Source of the DNA: Chromatocurvus halotolerans
Lineage (GTDB): Bacteria; Pseudomonadota; Gammaproteobacteria; Pseudomonadales; Halieaceae
Reading direction: 5' to 3'
Assembly: GCF_004340525.1 (NCBI RefSeq)
Contig: NZ_SLWX01000017.1
Coordinates: 1-64,000, forward strand
DNA length: 64,000 bases
In this document: positions 9,234-18,202 of the stretch, piece by piece
Layout of the letters: every line of letters starts with the position of its first letter
Numbering within the stretch: position 1 is the stretch's first letter
The notes under the pieces: generated by a model
Told to the model about the DNA's origin: nothing
Seen by the model: only the letters and a program-made list of their open reading frames with translations
The model's database searches: none
Made by a program: the position numbers and the translations under genes

Positions 9234-9707
9234 ATGAGATCACTCCTGACATTGATTACGGTGCTGGTTGTTTTCTGGGTCAGCAACTCGGGGATGTTCA
9301 AGCCCTTGCTGCTGTGCCTGGGCGTGGCGTCGATTGCCCTGACCGCCTGGCTGACGTGGCGCCTGGGTATCCTCGGCGGCGGCAAGCGCCCTATCAGTAT
9401 GGTCCGTCTGCCACGTTACTTTGCCTGGCTTGCGATACAGGTGGTGCAAAGCAATATTGATGTCGTACGCCGCGTCTGGACCGGTCGTGCAGCAATTTCA
9501 CCGACCGTTGCACGCGTTCCGCTGCCGGCACTGAGTGATGCGGGCAAGGTCATCTACGCCAACTCGATCACGCTGACGCCGGGCACAGTTGCCATGGATG
9601 TAGATGCACCGGGCGGCACATTGCTGGTGCACGCGCTTAGCCGGGACGGCATCGCCGATCTCGAGTCAGGAGAAATGGCCCGACGTGTCCAGGGCCTTGA
9701 GCGCTGA
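9234..9707 (+). CDS. mnhE: Mrp/Mnh antiporter subunit E
   Basis: 157-residue MnhE family protein with two hydrophobic segments at its N terminus and the conserved cytoplasmic part ANSITLTPGTVAMDVD. It is the first gene of a nine-gene operon for a multisubunit cation/proton antiporter in the cytoplasmic membrane; its stop abuts the mnhF start directly. The 203 bp between nudC and this start must hold the operon promoter, but no convincing -35/-10 pair was found. Confidence 0.92.
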   Translation: MRSLLTLITVLVVFWVSNSGMFKPLLLCLGVASIALTAWLTWRLGILGGGKRPISMVRLPRYFAWLAIQVVQSNIDVVRRVWTGRAAISPTVARVPLPALSDAGKVIYANSITLTPGTVAMDVDAPGGTLLVHALSRDGIADLESGEMARRVQGLER

Positions 9708-9980
9708 ATGGCCATGCTCGCAGCCATCGCCATCTCCCTCCTCGTTGTCATGGCGATCGCCATCGCCCGGGCGCTGACCGGGCCGACAATTTATGATCGC
9801 ATTCTTGCCGTCAACCTGTTCGGTACCAAGACGGTTCTGCTCATTGCCGTGGTCAGCGTCTTTGCGGGCAGGCCCGATTATCTCGACATTGCCCTGGTCT
9901 ACGCCCTTATTAATTTTATCAGCATCATCGGTGTACTCCGCTATTTCGAGTACGGCGGCAAGCCGACGGAAGGGCAGTGA
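9708..9980 (+). CDS. mnhF: Mrp/Mnh antiporter subunit F
   Basis: 90 residues, three transmembrane helices, with the MnhF signature RALTGPTIYDRILAVNLFG after helix 1. A small structural subunit of the Mrp complex. It starts immediately after the mnhE stop and ends 3 bp before mnhG, so translation is probably coupled. Confidence 0.93.
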   Translation: MAMLAAIAISLLVVMAIAIARALTGPTIYDRILAVNLFGTKTVLLIAVVSVFAGRPDYLDIALVYALINFISIIGVLRYFEYGGKPTEGQ

Positions 9981-9983
9981 GTT

Positions 9984-10307
9984 ATGGATAGCGTCATCGC
10001 CATTGCCGGCGGAATTTTTGCGGTGCTCGGCATCGTGCTGATTCTTACCGGGGGTCTGGGCGTCATGCGCCTGCCCGATTTTTACACGCGCATGCACGCG
10101 GCGGGGGTCACGGAAACGCTGGCGGCGTTTTTTATCGTGGTAGCGCTCATGCTGGAGGTTGGTTGGGGAATCGGCTTCTTCAAGCTGCTGTTCATCATGC
10201 TGTTTGTGTTGATTACCAGTCCGACGGCGAGTCACGCGCTGGCCAAGGCGGCCCGGCACGGTCGTCTTCGCGCCCATGGCGACGATCCGGAGGCGGGTTC
10301 TTCATGA
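9984..10307 (+). CDS. mnhG: Mrp/Mnh antiporter subunit G
   Basis: 107 residues, three transmembrane segments, with the MnhG/PhaG motif LGVMRLPDFYTRMHAAGV. Its stop overlaps the ATG of the next gene (ATGA). Confidence 0.93.
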   Translation: MDSVIAIAGGIFAVLGIVLILTGGLGVMRLPDFYTRMHAAGVTETLAAFFIVVALMLEVGWGIGFFKLLFIMLFVLITSPTASHALAKAARHGRLRAHGDDPEAGSS

Positions 10308-11305
10308 TTGATTTTGCGTTTGTCGTGGATATCGTCGTTCTGGCGCTGCTGCTGGTCACCGCAGTGGCGATTGCCCGAATGAAGGATCTGTTTGCCATTG
10401 TCATGCTGTCGGGCATATACGGGCTGCTCTCCGCTGCGTTCTTCGTGTCACTCGACGCCGTCGATGTTGCATTCACCGAGGCCGCCGTCGGCGCCGGTAT
10501 CTCGCCTCTGCTGTTTCTCTCCGTCCTCAAGCTGACCGGGCGCTACGAGAACGGTTCCCACTCTCACGCGATATTTGCACTGGTGCTGGTTGTGGTCACC
10601 GGACTCGCTCTGGTGGTGGGTACTCTGGACATGCCCGCCTTCGGTGATCCTGACAGTCCTGCCAGCAGCCATGTCGCGGTGCGCTACCTTGAAGAGTCCG
10701 GGCGGGAAATCGATATCCCGAACGTGGTCACATCCGTGCTTGCCAGCTATCGCGGTTACGATACGTTCGGTGAAGCCGTCGTGATCTTTACCGCTGCAGT
10801 CGGGGTGCTGTCCCTCCTCGGTCTGCTGTCAGGACCGCGCGAGGGTGGCGAGAGTCCGGTGCGTATGGGAGATCACCTGGTGCTGCGACTGGTCAGTGAA
10901 ATGCTAATCCCGCTGATACTGCTGTTCGCGCTCTACGTACAGTTCCACGGAGAATACGGGCCCGGCGGAGGTTTCCAGGCGGGCGTGATCTTCGCTGCGG
11001 CGATCATTCTGCACAGTATGCTGTTCGGCTTGCAGCCAGCACAGCGGGTCGCCCGTCCTCCCGTGCTGCGTGCGCTCGCTGCCCTCGGCGTTCTCGTCTA
11101 TGGCAGCGTTGGTGTTGTCAGCATGCTGTCCGGCGGCACCTTCCTTGATTATTCGGTCCTCAGTGAAGACCCCGTGAGTGGGCAGCATCTGGGAATTATC
11201 GTCATTGAGCTGGGCGTCGGTGTCACGGTGGCGTCGACCATGATTCTGATCTTCTTTGCCTTTACCTCGCGGTCGGATGCCGCGCACCCGGAGACCTCGC
11301 GGTGA
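10304..11305 (+). CDS. Fused DUF4040 (MbhD/MrpA C-terminal-like) and MnhB subunit
   Basis: 333 residues from the ATG at 10304. The first about 80 residues are a DUF4040 (MbhD-like) unit with the phrase TEAAVGAGISPLLFL. A middle hydrophobic stretch resembles the MbhE/MrpA tail. From about residue 180 comes an MnhB domain (LVSEMLIPLILLFALYVQF, then GPGGGFQAGV). In canonical Mrp systems DUF4040 belongs to the C-terminus of MrpA; here it is joined to MrpB without the large MrpA N-terminal antiporter half. This matches the archaeal Mbh/Mrp-like order D-E-F. It overlaps mnhG and mnhC by 4 bp each. Confidence 0.85.
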   Translation: MIDFAFVVDIVVLALLLVTAVAIARMKDLFAIVMLSGIYGLLSAAFFVSLDAVDVAFTEAAVGAGISPLLFLSVLKLTGRYENGSHSHAIFALVLVVVTGLALVVGTLDMPAFGDPDSPASSHVAVRYLEESGREIDIPNVVTSVLASYRGYDTFGEAVVIFTAAVGVLSLLGLLSGPREGGESPVRMGDHLVLRLVSEMLIPLILLFALYVQFHGEYGPGGGFQAGVIFAAAIILHSMLFGLQPAQRVARPPVLRALAALGVLVYGSVGVVSMLSGGTFLDYSVLSEDPVSGQHLGIIVIELGVGVTVASTMILIFFAFTSRSDAAHPETSR

Positions 11306-11649
11306 TCCTGGATCTCTATAATTACTGGGTTGTCATCGCCCTGATGATGGTCGGTTTCTACAGCGTTATCGTGCGCGGGAATCTGATCAAGAAGCTCATC
11401 GGCCTGAACATCTTCCAGACGTCCGTGTTCATTTTCTATATCAGCGTGGGAAAGGTCGATGGTGGGACGGCGCCGATTCTCGTGGATGGCGTCACGCTAT
11501 ATTCAAACCCCCTGCCCCACGTCCTCATATTGACGGCGATCGTGGTCGGCATCGCCACCCTGGCACTCGCGCTCGCCCTGGTTGTTCGCATCAAGGACGC
11601 CTACGGCACCGTTGAAGAAGAAGAAATCCGGGAGATCGACGAACAGTGA
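11302..11649 (+). CDS. mnhC: Mrp/Mnh antiporter subunit C (NuoK-like)
   Basis: 115 residues, three transmembrane helices, homologous to NuoK of complex I (GLNIFQTSVFIFYIS; the segment PLPHVLILTAIVVGIA is typical of MnhC). GTG start at 11302 overlapping the upstream stop; its stop overlaps the start of the next gene. Confidence 0.93.
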   Translation: MILDLYNYWVVIALMMVGFYSVIVRGNLIKKLIGLNIFQTSVFIFYISVGKVDGGTAPILVDGVTLYSNPLPHVLILTAIVVGIATLALALALVVRIKDAYGTVEEEEIREIDEQ

Positions 11650-13124
11650 TGGTGCACCTTCCAGTCCTGCAGGTCGTCATTCCGCTGATGGCCGCTCCGG
11701 CCCTGCTATTGCTCAATCGACCCTGGCAATCGTGGCTGCTGACGTGTCTTGTCACCATCACGGCCTTCGCCATCAGCGTTTCCCTGCTGGGGACCGTCTA
11801 CAGCACGGGAACCATCAGCTACGAGCTGGGCGGCTGGGAGCCGCCCTGGGGGATTGAATACCGTATTGATCTGCTGTCGGCCTATGTGCTTCTCATCGTG
11901 TCAGGTGTTGCGGCACTGGTCGCGGTGGCATCGCGGCAGGGTCTGGATGCCGACGTTGCGACCGACAAGCAGCCCACACTGTACGTGCTTTATTGTCTGT
12001 GCCTTGCCGGTTTGCTGGGTATTGTCGCTACCGGCGATCTGTTCAATGTGTTCGTTTTTCTCGAGATCTCATCGCTGTCCACCTATGCCCTGATCGCCAT
12101 GGGCCCACACCGACGCGCCCTGTGGGCTTCCTACCAGTACCTCGTGGTGGGCACAATCGGCGCCACATTCCTGCTGATCGGCATTGGCTTTATTTACAGC
12201 CTCACGGGCACGCTCAACATGCAGGATATCGCCGCGCGGCTGCCCCTGGTCGATGCAGACCGCACGGTGCACACGGCGTTTGCATTTATCGTTGTCGGGG
12301 TCTGTCTGAAACTGGCCCTCTTTCCGCTGCACTTCTGGCTGCCGAACGCGTATACCTACGCACCGTCGATCGTCACGGCATTTCTCGCCGCGACATCGAC
12401 AAAGGTTGCGGTATACCTGCTTATACGTCTGCATTACTCGATTTTTGGCGCCAATTTCGCACTGGATGTCCTGCCGCTCAACCTGCTGTTTCTCATACTC
12501 GGACTGGCGGGCGTGTTTGCGGCGTCTCTGGTGGCTGTGCAGCAACCAAACGTCAAGCGGCTGTTTGCGTATTCCAGTATCGCCCAGATTGGCTACATGA
12601 TCGTAGGCCTGGGGCTGGGGACGGTGATCGGACTGCAGGCAACCCTGCTGCATCTGTTCAACCACGCGCTCATGAAGGGCGCACTGTTTCTGGCGATCGC
12701 CGGCGTGGTCTACCGCGTTGGCGGCTCGGACCTCGCCCACTTTGCGGGTCTCGGCCGGCTGATGCCGTGGACCATGGCAGCCATAGTCATCGGCGGTCTC
12801 AGCCTGATTGGTGTTCCGCTGACGGTGGGCTTCATCAGCAAGTGGTATCTTGTTCTGGGCGCCATTGAGGCTGGACTCTGGCCCGTTGCCGGACTGGTGC
12901 TGATTGCCTCCGTTCTCGCACTGTTCTATGTCTGGCGGATCGTCGAGGTGGCCTATTTTGAGTCCCCGACCGCGCTCACCGAGAGCGCCCGCGAGGCCCC
13001 GCTGGGCATGTTGCTGGCGACGTGGGTACTTGTCGGCGCGAACATCTACTTTGGTATCGATACTGAGCTGACCCGGCAAACCAGCGAACTTGCCGCACAA
13101 CACCTGATGGGAGGCCAGCCATGA
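11649..13124 (+). CDS. mnhD: Mrp antiporter MrpD-like subunit (first of three)
   Basis: About 490 residues with 14 or so membrane helices of the proton-conducting antiporter/NuoN fold (FNVFVFLEISSLSTYALIA, PLHFWLPNAYTYAPS). Conserved charged residues include the helix-5 glutamate (FLEI) and the histidine region LFNHALMKGALF. It should form one of the ion-translocating channels. ATG at 11649 is chosen; GTG at 11646 adds one residue. Confidence 0.9.
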   Translation: MVHLPVLQVVIPLMAAPALLLLNRPWQSWLLTCLVTITAFAISVSLLGTVYSTGTISYELGGWEPPWGIEYRIDLLSAYVLLIVSGVAALVAVASRQGLDADVATDKQPTLYVLYCLCLAGLLGIVATGDLFNVFVFLEISSLSTYALIAMGPHRRALWASYQYLVVGTIGATFLLIGIGFIYSLTGTLNMQDIAARLPLVDADRTVHTAFAFIVVGVCLKLALFPLHFWLPNAYTYAPSIVTAFLAATSTKVAVYLLIRLHYSIFGANFALDVLPLNLLFLILGLAGVFAASLVAVQQPNVKRLFAYSSIAQIGYMIVGLGLGTVIGLQATLLHLFNHALMKGALFLAIAGVVYRVGGSDLAHFAGLGRLMPWTMAAIVIGGLSLIGVPLTVGFISKWYLVLGAIEAGLWPVAGLVLIASVLALFYVWRIVEVAYFESPTALTESAREAPLGMLLATWVLVGANIYFGIDTELTRQTSELAAQHLMGGQP

Positions 13125-14587
13125 TGGGGGCGCAACAGGTGCTTCAATGGGTTGTTCTGCTGCCGGCGATGGCGATACCACTCCTGCTGCTGGCGCGTCA
13201 CTACCCCAACATTCGCGAAGGCGTGTCACTGCTGGCCTCAATCACGCTGTTCGCCCTGGTGACGATGCTGTACCGTGATTTCACCGCCGGTGGCAGTGCC
13301 GAAGCTGTCTGGATAGCCATCATGCCTGGCCTCGAAATCAGCTTCAGGGTCGATGCGCTGGGTGTGCTGTTTGCGCTGGTCGCCAGCTTTCTCTGGATCG
13401 TCACTACGCTTTATGCCATTGGCTACATGCGGGCCCACGCCGAGGACAACCAGACTCGCTTTTACGTCTTTTTTGCCGTTTCCATTGCGTCTGTCATGGC
13501 TATCGCGTTTTCGGCGAACCTGTTCACGCTGTTCATTTTCTACGAAATGCTGACCCTGGCCACCTACCCGCTGGTGACCCATGCGGGCACGGCAAAGGCA
13601 CGCGCCGGCGGGCGTACCTACCTGACTATTCTGGTGGGAACGTCGATTGTTTTTTTCCTGCCGGCCATTATTGCCACCTATGCCATCAGCGGGTCTCTCA
13701 CGTTCACACCCGGTGGCGTTTTCGCCGCCGACACGTCGCCGGTTCTGCTGGGTGCGCTGCTGGTACTGTTCATATTTGGTATCGGCAAGGCTGCGATCAT
13801 GCCATTCCATCGCTGGTTACCCGCTGCGATGGTAGCCCCGACGCCGGTGAGCTCGCTGCTGCACGCAGTCGCGGTGGTCAAGGCGGGCGTTTTTTCCGTG
13901 ATCAAGGTCGGCGCGCTTATCTTTGGCCTCGATACGCTGGCTGGTCTCTGGTCTACTGACCTGCTGCTCTACCTCTGCGCATTCACGGTTATCGTCGCTT
14001 CTCTGGTGGCAATGCGCCAGGACAATCTCAAGGCCCGTCTGGCGTATTCCACGGTAAGCCAGCTGAGCTACATGACGGCTGGGGTTCTTCTCGCGACAAG
14101 CACCGGTCTGCTCGGCAGCAGTATGCACATCGCCATGCACGCCTTGGGCAAGATCACCCTGTTTTTCTGTGCGGGCGCCATCCTGGTGGCGGCGCACAAG
14201 AGTGATATCAGCCAGATGCGTGGCCTCGGTCGACAGATGCCGTTTACCATGATGGCCTTCTTCGTTGGCAGCCTCAGTATTATCGGTCTGCCGCCCACTG
14301 GCGGCACCTGGAGCAAGTGGTACCTTATTACGGGGAGCCTGGAGGCCGATCAGCTGGCTCTGGTGATTGTTCTCATGCTTAGCTCCCTTCTGAATATTGC
14401 TTACCTGCTGCCGATTCCACTGCGCGCTTTCTTCCCGGGAGAGGCACACCCGGTTGAGGGTCCGGTGGGTATTCGCGAGGCACCGCTGCCGTCCCTGATC
14501 GCCATTGGAATTACCAGCCTGATGTGTCTTCTGCTGTTTCTGTTCCCGCAGCGCCTGTATGACCTGGCCAGCGCCGTCGGAGGGTGA
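13121..14587 (+). CDS. Mrp antiporter MrpD-like subunit (second of three)
   Basis: 488 residues of the same antiporter fold (LFIFYEMLTLATYPLVTH, MPFHRWLPAAMVAPTPVSSLLHAVAVVKAG). The WLPxAMVAPTPVS(A/S)LLHA stretch is the most conserved part of the NuoL/M/N superfamily. It starts at the stop of the first MrpD-like gene with ATGA overlap. With no long MrpA in the cluster, this subunit may stand in for MrpA's N-terminal half. Confidence 0.9.
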   Translation: MMGAQQVLQWVVLLPAMAIPLLLLARHYPNIREGVSLLASITLFALVTMLYRDFTAGGSAEAVWIAIMPGLEISFRVDALGVLFALVASFLWIVTTLYAIGYMRAHAEDNQTRFYVFFAVSIASVMAIAFSANLFTLFIFYEMLTLATYPLVTHAGTAKARAGGRTYLTILVGTSIVFFLPAIIATYAISGSLTFTPGGVFAADTSPVLLGALLVLFIFGIGKAAIMPFHRWLPAAMVAPTPVSSLLHAVAVVKAGVFSVIKVGALIFGLDTLAGLWSTDLLLYLCAFTVIVASLVAMRQDNLKARLAYSTVSQLSYMTAGVLLATSTGLLGSSMHIAMHALGKITLFFCAGAILVAAHKSDISQMRGLGRQMPFTMMAFFVGSLSIIGLPPTGGTWSKWYLITGSLEADQLALVIVLMLSSLLNIAYLLPIPLRAFFPGEAHPVEGPVGIREAPLPSLIAIGITSLMCLLLFLFPQRLYDLASAVGG

Positions 14588-14592
14588 GCATA

Positions 14593-14886
14593 ATGAAAGA
14601 TGAAAAAACGTATTTCTTCGATCGGCCGGAAAACGTGGCGCGCCTCCTTCGGGTATTCTACGGGGTCTGCATCATCCTGGCTGTGCTGGACTTCGTGATT
14701 CATCGCCATGTGTATCATGCGTGGGAAAATCTCTGGCTGTTCTATCCGATCTACGGCTTCGTCGGCTGCGTTCTGCTCGTGCTGGTCGCGAAGTGGATGC
14801 GCACCTTCCTGATGCGCGACGAGTCCTATTACGAGGATCTTGAGCGGGCGAGAACGGATTCCTCGGGAGATTCGCGTGATGCCTGA
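14593..14886 (+). CDS. Small two-helix membrane protein inside the Mrp operon
   Basis: 97 residues from ATG 14593, which has GGAGGG at 14579-14584; GTG at 14584 is an alternative start. Two hydrophobic segments (about residues 22-37 and 47-70) separated by a short His/Tyr/Trp-rich loop, then a charged C-terminus. I do not recognise a named family. Its position between two antiporter subunits, with overlaps on both sides, suggests an accessory or assembly subunit. Confidence 0.8.
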   Translation: MKDEKTYFFDRPENVARLLRVFYGVCIILAVLDFVIHRHVYHAWENLWLFYPIYGFVGCVLLVLVAKWMRTFLMRDESYYEDLERARTDSSGDSRDA

Positions 14887-16591
14887 GTCCTTGCCACCGT
14901 TCCTCATATTCTATGTTGTGGCCCTGCTTGCACTGCCTGCGCGCGGCATTCTGCGCACTGTGCTTATGCTGTCAGCCCCGGTTCTGGGTGCCTGGTGCGT
15001 CTGGCAGACACCCGAGGGCAGCTATGGCGTTCTTCAGGTGCTGCAGTTCGAACTCACGCTGCACCGCGTGGATCGGCTGGCGACCCTGTTCGGTTACCTG
15101 TTCAATCTTGCCGCCTTTATTGCCTTCGTCTACGCACTGCACGTGCGCGACCGGGTTCAGCAGACGGCCAGCATACTTTACGCGGGAAGCGCTCTCGGGG
15201 CGGTCTACGCCGGCGACCTCATAACGCTGTTCGTTTTCTGGGAGATGCTGGCGTTGACCTCGGTTTTCCTGGTCTGGGCGCGGCGCACCGATCGTGCGTA
15301 CCGCTCCGGCATGCGCTACCTGATTATTCAGGTCCTGTCCGGGCTGCTGCTGCTCGGGGGCGTTATCGCCTATGCCGCTGACGGAAATTCACTGTCGTTT
15401 GATTACATCGGCCTCGAGGGTTTCGCCAGCTGGCTGATACTGCTGGCATTCGGGATCAAGTGCGCCTTCCCTTTCATGCACAACTGGCTGACCGATGCCT
15501 ATCCCGAGTCTACCCCTACCGGTACCGTTTTCCTGAGCGCATTCACGACCAAGGTGGCGGTGTACGCCCTGGCCCGAGCGTTCCCGGGCACTGAACTGCT
15601 GGTCTATGTCGGTGCGACCATGGCAACGTTCCCGATCTTCTTCGCGGTGATCGAAAACGATCTGCGCCGGGTGCTGGCTTACAGTCTCATCAACCAGGTG
15701 GGTTTCATGGTAGTCGGTATTGGCATCGGGACCGCACTGGCGATCAACGGCGCGGTGTCGCACGCCTTCAATGACGTCATATTCAAGGGGCTGCTGTTCA
15801 TGTCCATGGGCGCGGTCCTGTACCGCACCGGCAAGATCAATGGTTCCGAGCTTGGCGGCCTTTACAAGACCATGCCGAAAACGACCGTGCTGTGCATCGT
15901 AGGCGCGGCCTCTATATCGGCATTTCCGCTGTTCAGCGGGTTTGTCAGCAAGTCCATGGTAATGAGTGCGGCGCTGGCCAACGATTTTCATATCGTCTGG
16001 CTGCTGCTTCTTTTTGCGTCGGCAGGGGTATTTCACCATGCGGGCATCAAGATTCCTTATTTTGCGTTCTTTGCCCACGACTCTGGAATCCGCACCCAGG
16101 AAGCGCCCACCAACATGCTGGTAGCCATGTCGCTTGCTGCCGCGCTGTGCATAACCATTGGTGTTTTCCCGGATTTCCTCTACCGCCTGCTGCCCTACGA
16201 CACCGGCTATAATCCGTATGACGCGACGCACGTCCTTGCACAGACCCAGTTGCTGTTTTTCTCGGCACTGGCATTCGTCTGGCTCAACCTGCGTGGCATG
16301 TATCCGCCCGAGCTGCCGTCCACGAACCTGGACGCCGACTGGCTGTATCGGCGCCTCGCGCCGTCGGTGATAGGCCATACAGCCTCAATGGTGGCGAGGT
16401 GGGATGCGGGAATGCGGAGCTCAGGCAGACTCGTACTGGTGCGTGCCGCCCAGCTGGTCAATCGACATCACAGCCCCGGCGGTTTTCTTGCGCGCACGTG
16501 GTCCACGGGCAGCGCTGTTTTCTGGGTGGTGGCAATCCTTGCAGTCTACCTGCTGTTATTTGCTGTCGGCGACGGTATGGCTCTGCGCTGA
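14879..16591 (+). CDS. Mrp antiporter MrpD-like subunit (third of three)
   Basis: 570 residues from ATG 14879 (GTG at 14876 also possible); antiporter fold with LFVFWEMLALTSVFLVWARR, KCAFPFMHNWLTDAYPESTPTG and SHAFNDVIFKGLLFMS. It has a C-terminal extension with one more helix (about 545-565). It overlaps the upstream small gene by 8 bp and ends the operon. Its last 36 bp overlap, in opposite orientation, the end of dnaQ. Confidence 0.88.
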   Translation: MPESLPPFLIFYVVALLALPARGILRTVLMLSAPVLGAWCVWQTPEGSYGVLQVLQFELTLHRVDRLATLFGYLFNLAAFIAFVYALHVRDRVQQTASILYAGSALGAVYAGDLITLFVFWEMLALTSVFLVWARRTDRAYRSGMRYLIIQVLSGLLLLGGVIAYAADGNSLSFDYIGLEGFASWLILLAFGIKCAFPFMHNWLTDAYPESTPTGTVFLSAFTTKVAVYALARAFPGTELLVYVGATMATFPIFFAVIENDLRRVLAYSLINQVGFMVVGIGIGTALAINGAVSHAFNDVIFKGLLFMSMGAVLYRTGKINGSELGGLYKTMPKTTVLCIVGAASISAFPLFSGFVSKSMVMSAALANDFHIVWLLLLFASAGVFHHAGIKIPYFAFFAHDSGIRTQEAPTNMLVAMSLAAALCITIGVFPDFLYRLLPYDTGYNPYDATHVLAQTQLLFFSALAFVWLNLRGMYPPELPSTNLDADWLYRRLAPSVIGHTASMVARWDAGMRSSGRLVLVRAAQLVNRHHSPGGFLARTWSTGSAVFWVVAILAVYLLLFAVGDGMALR

Positions 16592-17305
16592 TCCACCGGT
16601 ATGCCATTGCAGCGTGACGCCACTGCTTTTTTCAATGGCGGCCAGCGTTGCAATGTGGGCGGACACTTCCGCGTCTGTCGGGCGGATAACCGTGAGTCTC
16701 GGCCGCTGTTCTGACAGGGGCCTGACCCGGCTCTCACTGCCGCCCTCGCTGCGACTCTCCGCGTCATCCGAAAGATGCAGGGTGGTTTGCCCCCCAGTCA
16801 TCGCCAGATAGACGTCCGCCAGTATCTCGGCATCCAGCAGCGCGCCGTGCAGGTCGCGGGTCGAGTTATCAACCGCATAACGCGAGCACAGCACGTCCAG
16901 GTTGTTGCGCTGACCGGGGTGCTTGTGCCTTGCCATCTGCAGCGTATCAATAATATGGCAGTGTGACTCGATGCCGGTGTAGCCCGAGCGATAACGCTGC
17001 AGCTCACTGTCCAGAAAGCCGACGTCAAAGGGTGCATTGTGAATGATCAGCTCGGCATCGCCGATGAAGGTCAGGAAGGCTTCAGCGATACGCGCAAAAA
17101 CCGGCTTGTCGGCAAGGAATTCCGGGGTTATGCCATGGACTTCCATGGCGCCTGCATCGATGTCGCGGTCGGGGTTGATGTACTGATGGTAGTGACGGCC
17201 CGTCAGGCGCCGATTGACCAGCTCAACGCAGCCTATTTCGATAATCCGATGCCCCTGGCTGACCTCAAGGCCAGTGGTTTCCGTATCCAGAACAATCTGT
17301 CGCAT
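16556..17305 (-). CDS. dnaQ: DnaQ, DNA polymerase III epsilon (proofreading) subunit
   Basis: 249 residues. DEDD exonuclease motifs: ExoI DTETTG (residues 7-12), ExoII HNAPFDVGF, ExoIII HGALLDAEILADVYL. Length fits the family (E. coli 243). The start at 17305 gives MRQIVLDTETTG, matching known orthologues; the open frame extends further upstream, but that part is not conserved. The gene lies 40 bp after yafS on the same strand with no rnhA between. The 3' end overlaps the convergent antiporter gene by 36 bp. Confidence 0.95.
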   Translation of the reverse strand: MRQIVLDTETTGLEVSQGHRIIEIGCVELVNRRLTGRHYHQYINPDRDIDAGAMEVHGITPEFLADKPVFARIAEAFLTFIGDAELIIHNAPFDVGFLDSELQRYRSGYTGIESHCHIIDTLQMARHKHPGQRNNLDVLCSRYAVDNSTRDLHGALLDAEILADVYLAMTGGQTTLHLSDDAESRSEGGSESRVRPLSEQRPRLTVIRPTDAEVSAHIATLAAIEKSSGVTLQWHTGGSAQSHTVADSK

Positions 17306-17345
17306 GGGTTTCCGTCGTGTTGTGAGCGTGAGTATCCGGTGACGT

Positions 17346-18128
17346 TCAGGCAGCGCGATTCTTGCTGCTTTGGCGATTTGGCATGCCCGAGGGTGTCGGT
17401 GCCGGGTTGGCGACACCCAGACCGATCAGTGACCGCCGCCGCGCCAGCCGCTGCACGGGGCGGCGTATATTCGGCACCTGCTTTATCGCATGTGCCAGGT
17501 ACACCGAGCCAATCGGCAGCTGGTGGCGATTGAGCGCTGCATTCAGCGCAGCGGCCGTTCGATGAAAGCGTCCACTTCCCCAGGGTGGCAGCGGATACAG
17601 ATGATCAAAGCATTCGACTTTGCAGCCAACTAGATGCAGCCAGTCGGTCAGGCGATACTGGCTGACGGGACGGCGGGTGCGCCACAGCGAGTTCCCTAAT
17701 GCGCCACGCAGTCGTTGCGAGGCACCCTTCAGACTGTAGGGGTTGAAGCCCACGATCAGCAGGTGCCCATTCGGCGTCAGTACGCGCTGCATTTCACGCA
17801 GGCAGTTATGCGGATTGTGGCAGAAATCAAGCGTGTGCAGCGCGACGACGATATCAATACTGTCGGACTCCAGCGGCAGCTCCGCGCATTCGCAGGGCAG
17901 TGTCACGCCGCCCAGACCTTCAGCGCCGGCGATGATCTTGTGGTGTATACGACTGTCATTCAGCAGGCTGCGTCCCGGCAGAGGGCCGAGCTGCAGGATG
18001 TGGTATCCGAAAGCCGTTTCCAGGAGCGGGCGGCTGCGTGCGCGGATCTCTGCAAACAGACGCTCTCCGGCGTCTCTGGCGTACCAGGTTTCCAGTTGCT
18101 GCGAAATCTCGCTAAACTCTTGTGCCAT
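17346..18128 (-). CDS. yafS: YafS-like SAM-dependent methyltransferase
   Basis: 260 residues of the class I methyltransferase fold. The SAM-binding motif I is degenerate (HILQLGPLPGRSLL), followed by acidic ELPLESDSIDIVVALHTLDF and LTPNGHLLIVGFNPYSL, as in methyltransferase type 11 proteins. Position between dnaQ and divergent gloB matches E. coli yafS, whose substrate is unknown. Confidence 0.82.
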   Translation of the reverse strand: MAQEFSEISQQLETWYARDAGERLFAEIRARSRPLLETAFGYHILQLGPLPGRSLLNDSRIHHKIIAGAEGLGGVTLPCECAELPLESDSIDIVVALHTLDFCHNPHNCLREMQRVLTPNGHLLIVGFNPYSLKGASQRLRGALGNSLWRTRRPVSQYRLTDWLHLVGCKVECFDHLYPLPPWGSGRFHRTAAALNAALNRHQLPIGSVYLAHAIKQVPNIRRPVQRLARRRSLIGLGVANPAPTPSGMPNRQSSKNRAA

Positions 18129-18157
18129 TTGCTGCTCGACGCTGATCGGTGTATCAG
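18129..18157 (+). promoter_or_regulatory. Possible sigma-70 promoter for gloB-mltD
   Basis: TTGCTG at 18129-18134, 17-bp spacer, TATCAG at 18152-18157, in the 74-bp divergent gap before gloB. Four of six bases match in each hexamer; moderate support only. Confidence 0.35.
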
Positions 18158-18202
18158 ATTAGCCAGCAATGAGCCTGCAATGCAACCACTGGAGTTCAAG
18201 CT

